Source: Gammaproteobacteria bacterium
GTDB taxonomy: Bacteria > Pseudomonadota > Gammaproteobacteria > DRLM01
NCBI GenBank assembly: GCA_015490395.1
Contig: WFXX01000037.1
Span: 1 to 5,999, forward strand
Length of the DNA stretch: 5,999 nt
Reading direction: 5' to 3'
Position 1 is the stretch's first letter. Each line of letters begins with the position of its first letter. The translations under genes were made by a program, and so were the position numbers. Positions 5,759 through 5,999 of the stretch are shown one piece after another. The notes beneath the pieces were generated by a model, which was given only the letters and a program-made list of their open reading frames with translations, searched no databases and had not been told where the DNA came from.

Positions 5759-5870
5759 AGGGAGATCGAGGCAGGACCCGCCCCGTCGCGGCTCGCTGTT
5801 GCAGGCGTCCCGGCCGTCGCATAGGCTTGTGTCAGCGAGTCCGACGCTTTGAGGGGAGGAGGATGACGGC
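5759..5870. other. Intergenic spacer after nrdB
   Basis: This 112-bp gap holds no supported gene. CTCGCTG (5792-5798) and CAGCGAG (5833-5839) are inverted with a 34-nt loop and no T-run after them, so no convincing intrinsic terminator is seen. GGGGAGGAGG (5853-5862) is a strong Shine-Dalgarno sequence for the following gene, 8 nt before its ATG. Confidence 0.6.
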
Positions 5871-5999
5871 ATGCGTCATGCCTGTGGCGAGGTGTGCCGC
5901 GTCGGCGCCTTGGTCTTGATGACACTGCTCTTGGTCGCCTGCGGCGATGGCGGCGGCGGCAGCGTCGGCATGGGCGGCACCGGTGGGGCCTCGGGGGGC
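5871..5999 (+). CDS. Lipoprotein, N-terminal part (runs off the window)
   Basis: Only the first 43 codons are visible. They form a lipoprotein signal peptide: basic residues at R2, H3 and R10, a hydrophobic core LVLMTLLLVA (14-23), and the lipobox LVAC with the lipidated cysteine at C24. The mature end is a glycine-rich linker (CGDGGGGSVGMGGTGGASGG). D26 lies at mature position +3 rather than +2, so the classic inner-membrane retention signal is absent and outer-membrane placement is likely. The start ATG 5871 is favoured by GGGGAGGAGG eight nt upstream; an ATG at 5863 is out of frame and abuts that site. The functional domain lies beyond the window. Gly-rich linkers of this sort occur in several uncharacterised proteobacterial lipoprotein families, so no function is assigned. 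Confidence 0.75.
   Translation, partial: MRHACGEVCRVGALVLMTLLLVACGDGGGGSVGMGGTGGASGG

Noticed and set aside
5792..5839. Inverted repeat as a terminator after nrdB.
   Set aside because: The 7-bp arms are separated by a 34-nt loop and no T-run follows.
4436..5872. A 478-residue open frame on the minus strand opposite nrdB.
   Set aside because: It is the same GC-driven antisense artefact; the sense strand carries the complete nrdB active site.

Overview
This is a very GC-rich window (by eye well above 65% G+C, with strong G/C bias at third codon positions in the large genes). The gene content points to a proteobacterium, most likely a gammaproteobacterium. It has a class Ia ribonucleotide reductase of the Pseudomonas aeruginosa type (two N-terminal ATP-cone regions, C-terminal ECEACQ), a MetR-like regulator close to the E. 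coli protein, and NrdR/DnaA-like sites before nrdA. A halophilic or Chromatiales-type lineage is possible, but the sequence alone does not fix the genus.

Layout. Bases 1-142 are a perfect 62-bp inverted repeat around an 18-nt spacer. Its right arm is the beginning of the visible metR coding sequence, so the left arm is most simply an amplification or assembly fold-back at a contig edge. Bases to 751 (+) encode the effector-binding part of MetR, with the DNA-binding domain missing. Converging on it, bases 1352-718 (-) encode a type II toxin-antitoxin pair: a Phd/YefM-type antitoxin followed by a PIN-domain (VapC-like) toxin. The pair has its own short promoter region containing a perfect 6-1-6 palindrome. 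Bases 1353-1715 are intergenic and carry both that promoter and the nrdA control region: an NrdR-box pair 32 bp apart, a candidate sigma70 promoter overlapping it, DnaA-box-like sites and GC-rich hairpins. Bases 1716-4553 (+) are nrdA and 4601-5758 (+) are nrdB, evidently one operon with a 47-nt gap. After about 110 bases with no evident gene, a lipoprotein gene starts at 5871 (+) and runs off the window.

How the genes work together. NrdA (catalytic, nucleotide-sensing) and NrdB (diiron/tyrosyl radical) form the aerobic ribonucleotide reductase that makes deoxynucleotides for replication. The upstream sites suggest that NrdR (dATP/ATP sensing) and DnaA tie its transcription to nucleotide pools and replication initiation. 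The toxin-antitoxin pair and the MetR regulator are independent neighbours.

I do not see a previously undescribed multigene system here. The items most worth a second look are the edge inverted repeat, the layered nrdA operator, and the possibly leaderless, palindrome-controlled antitoxin promoter.
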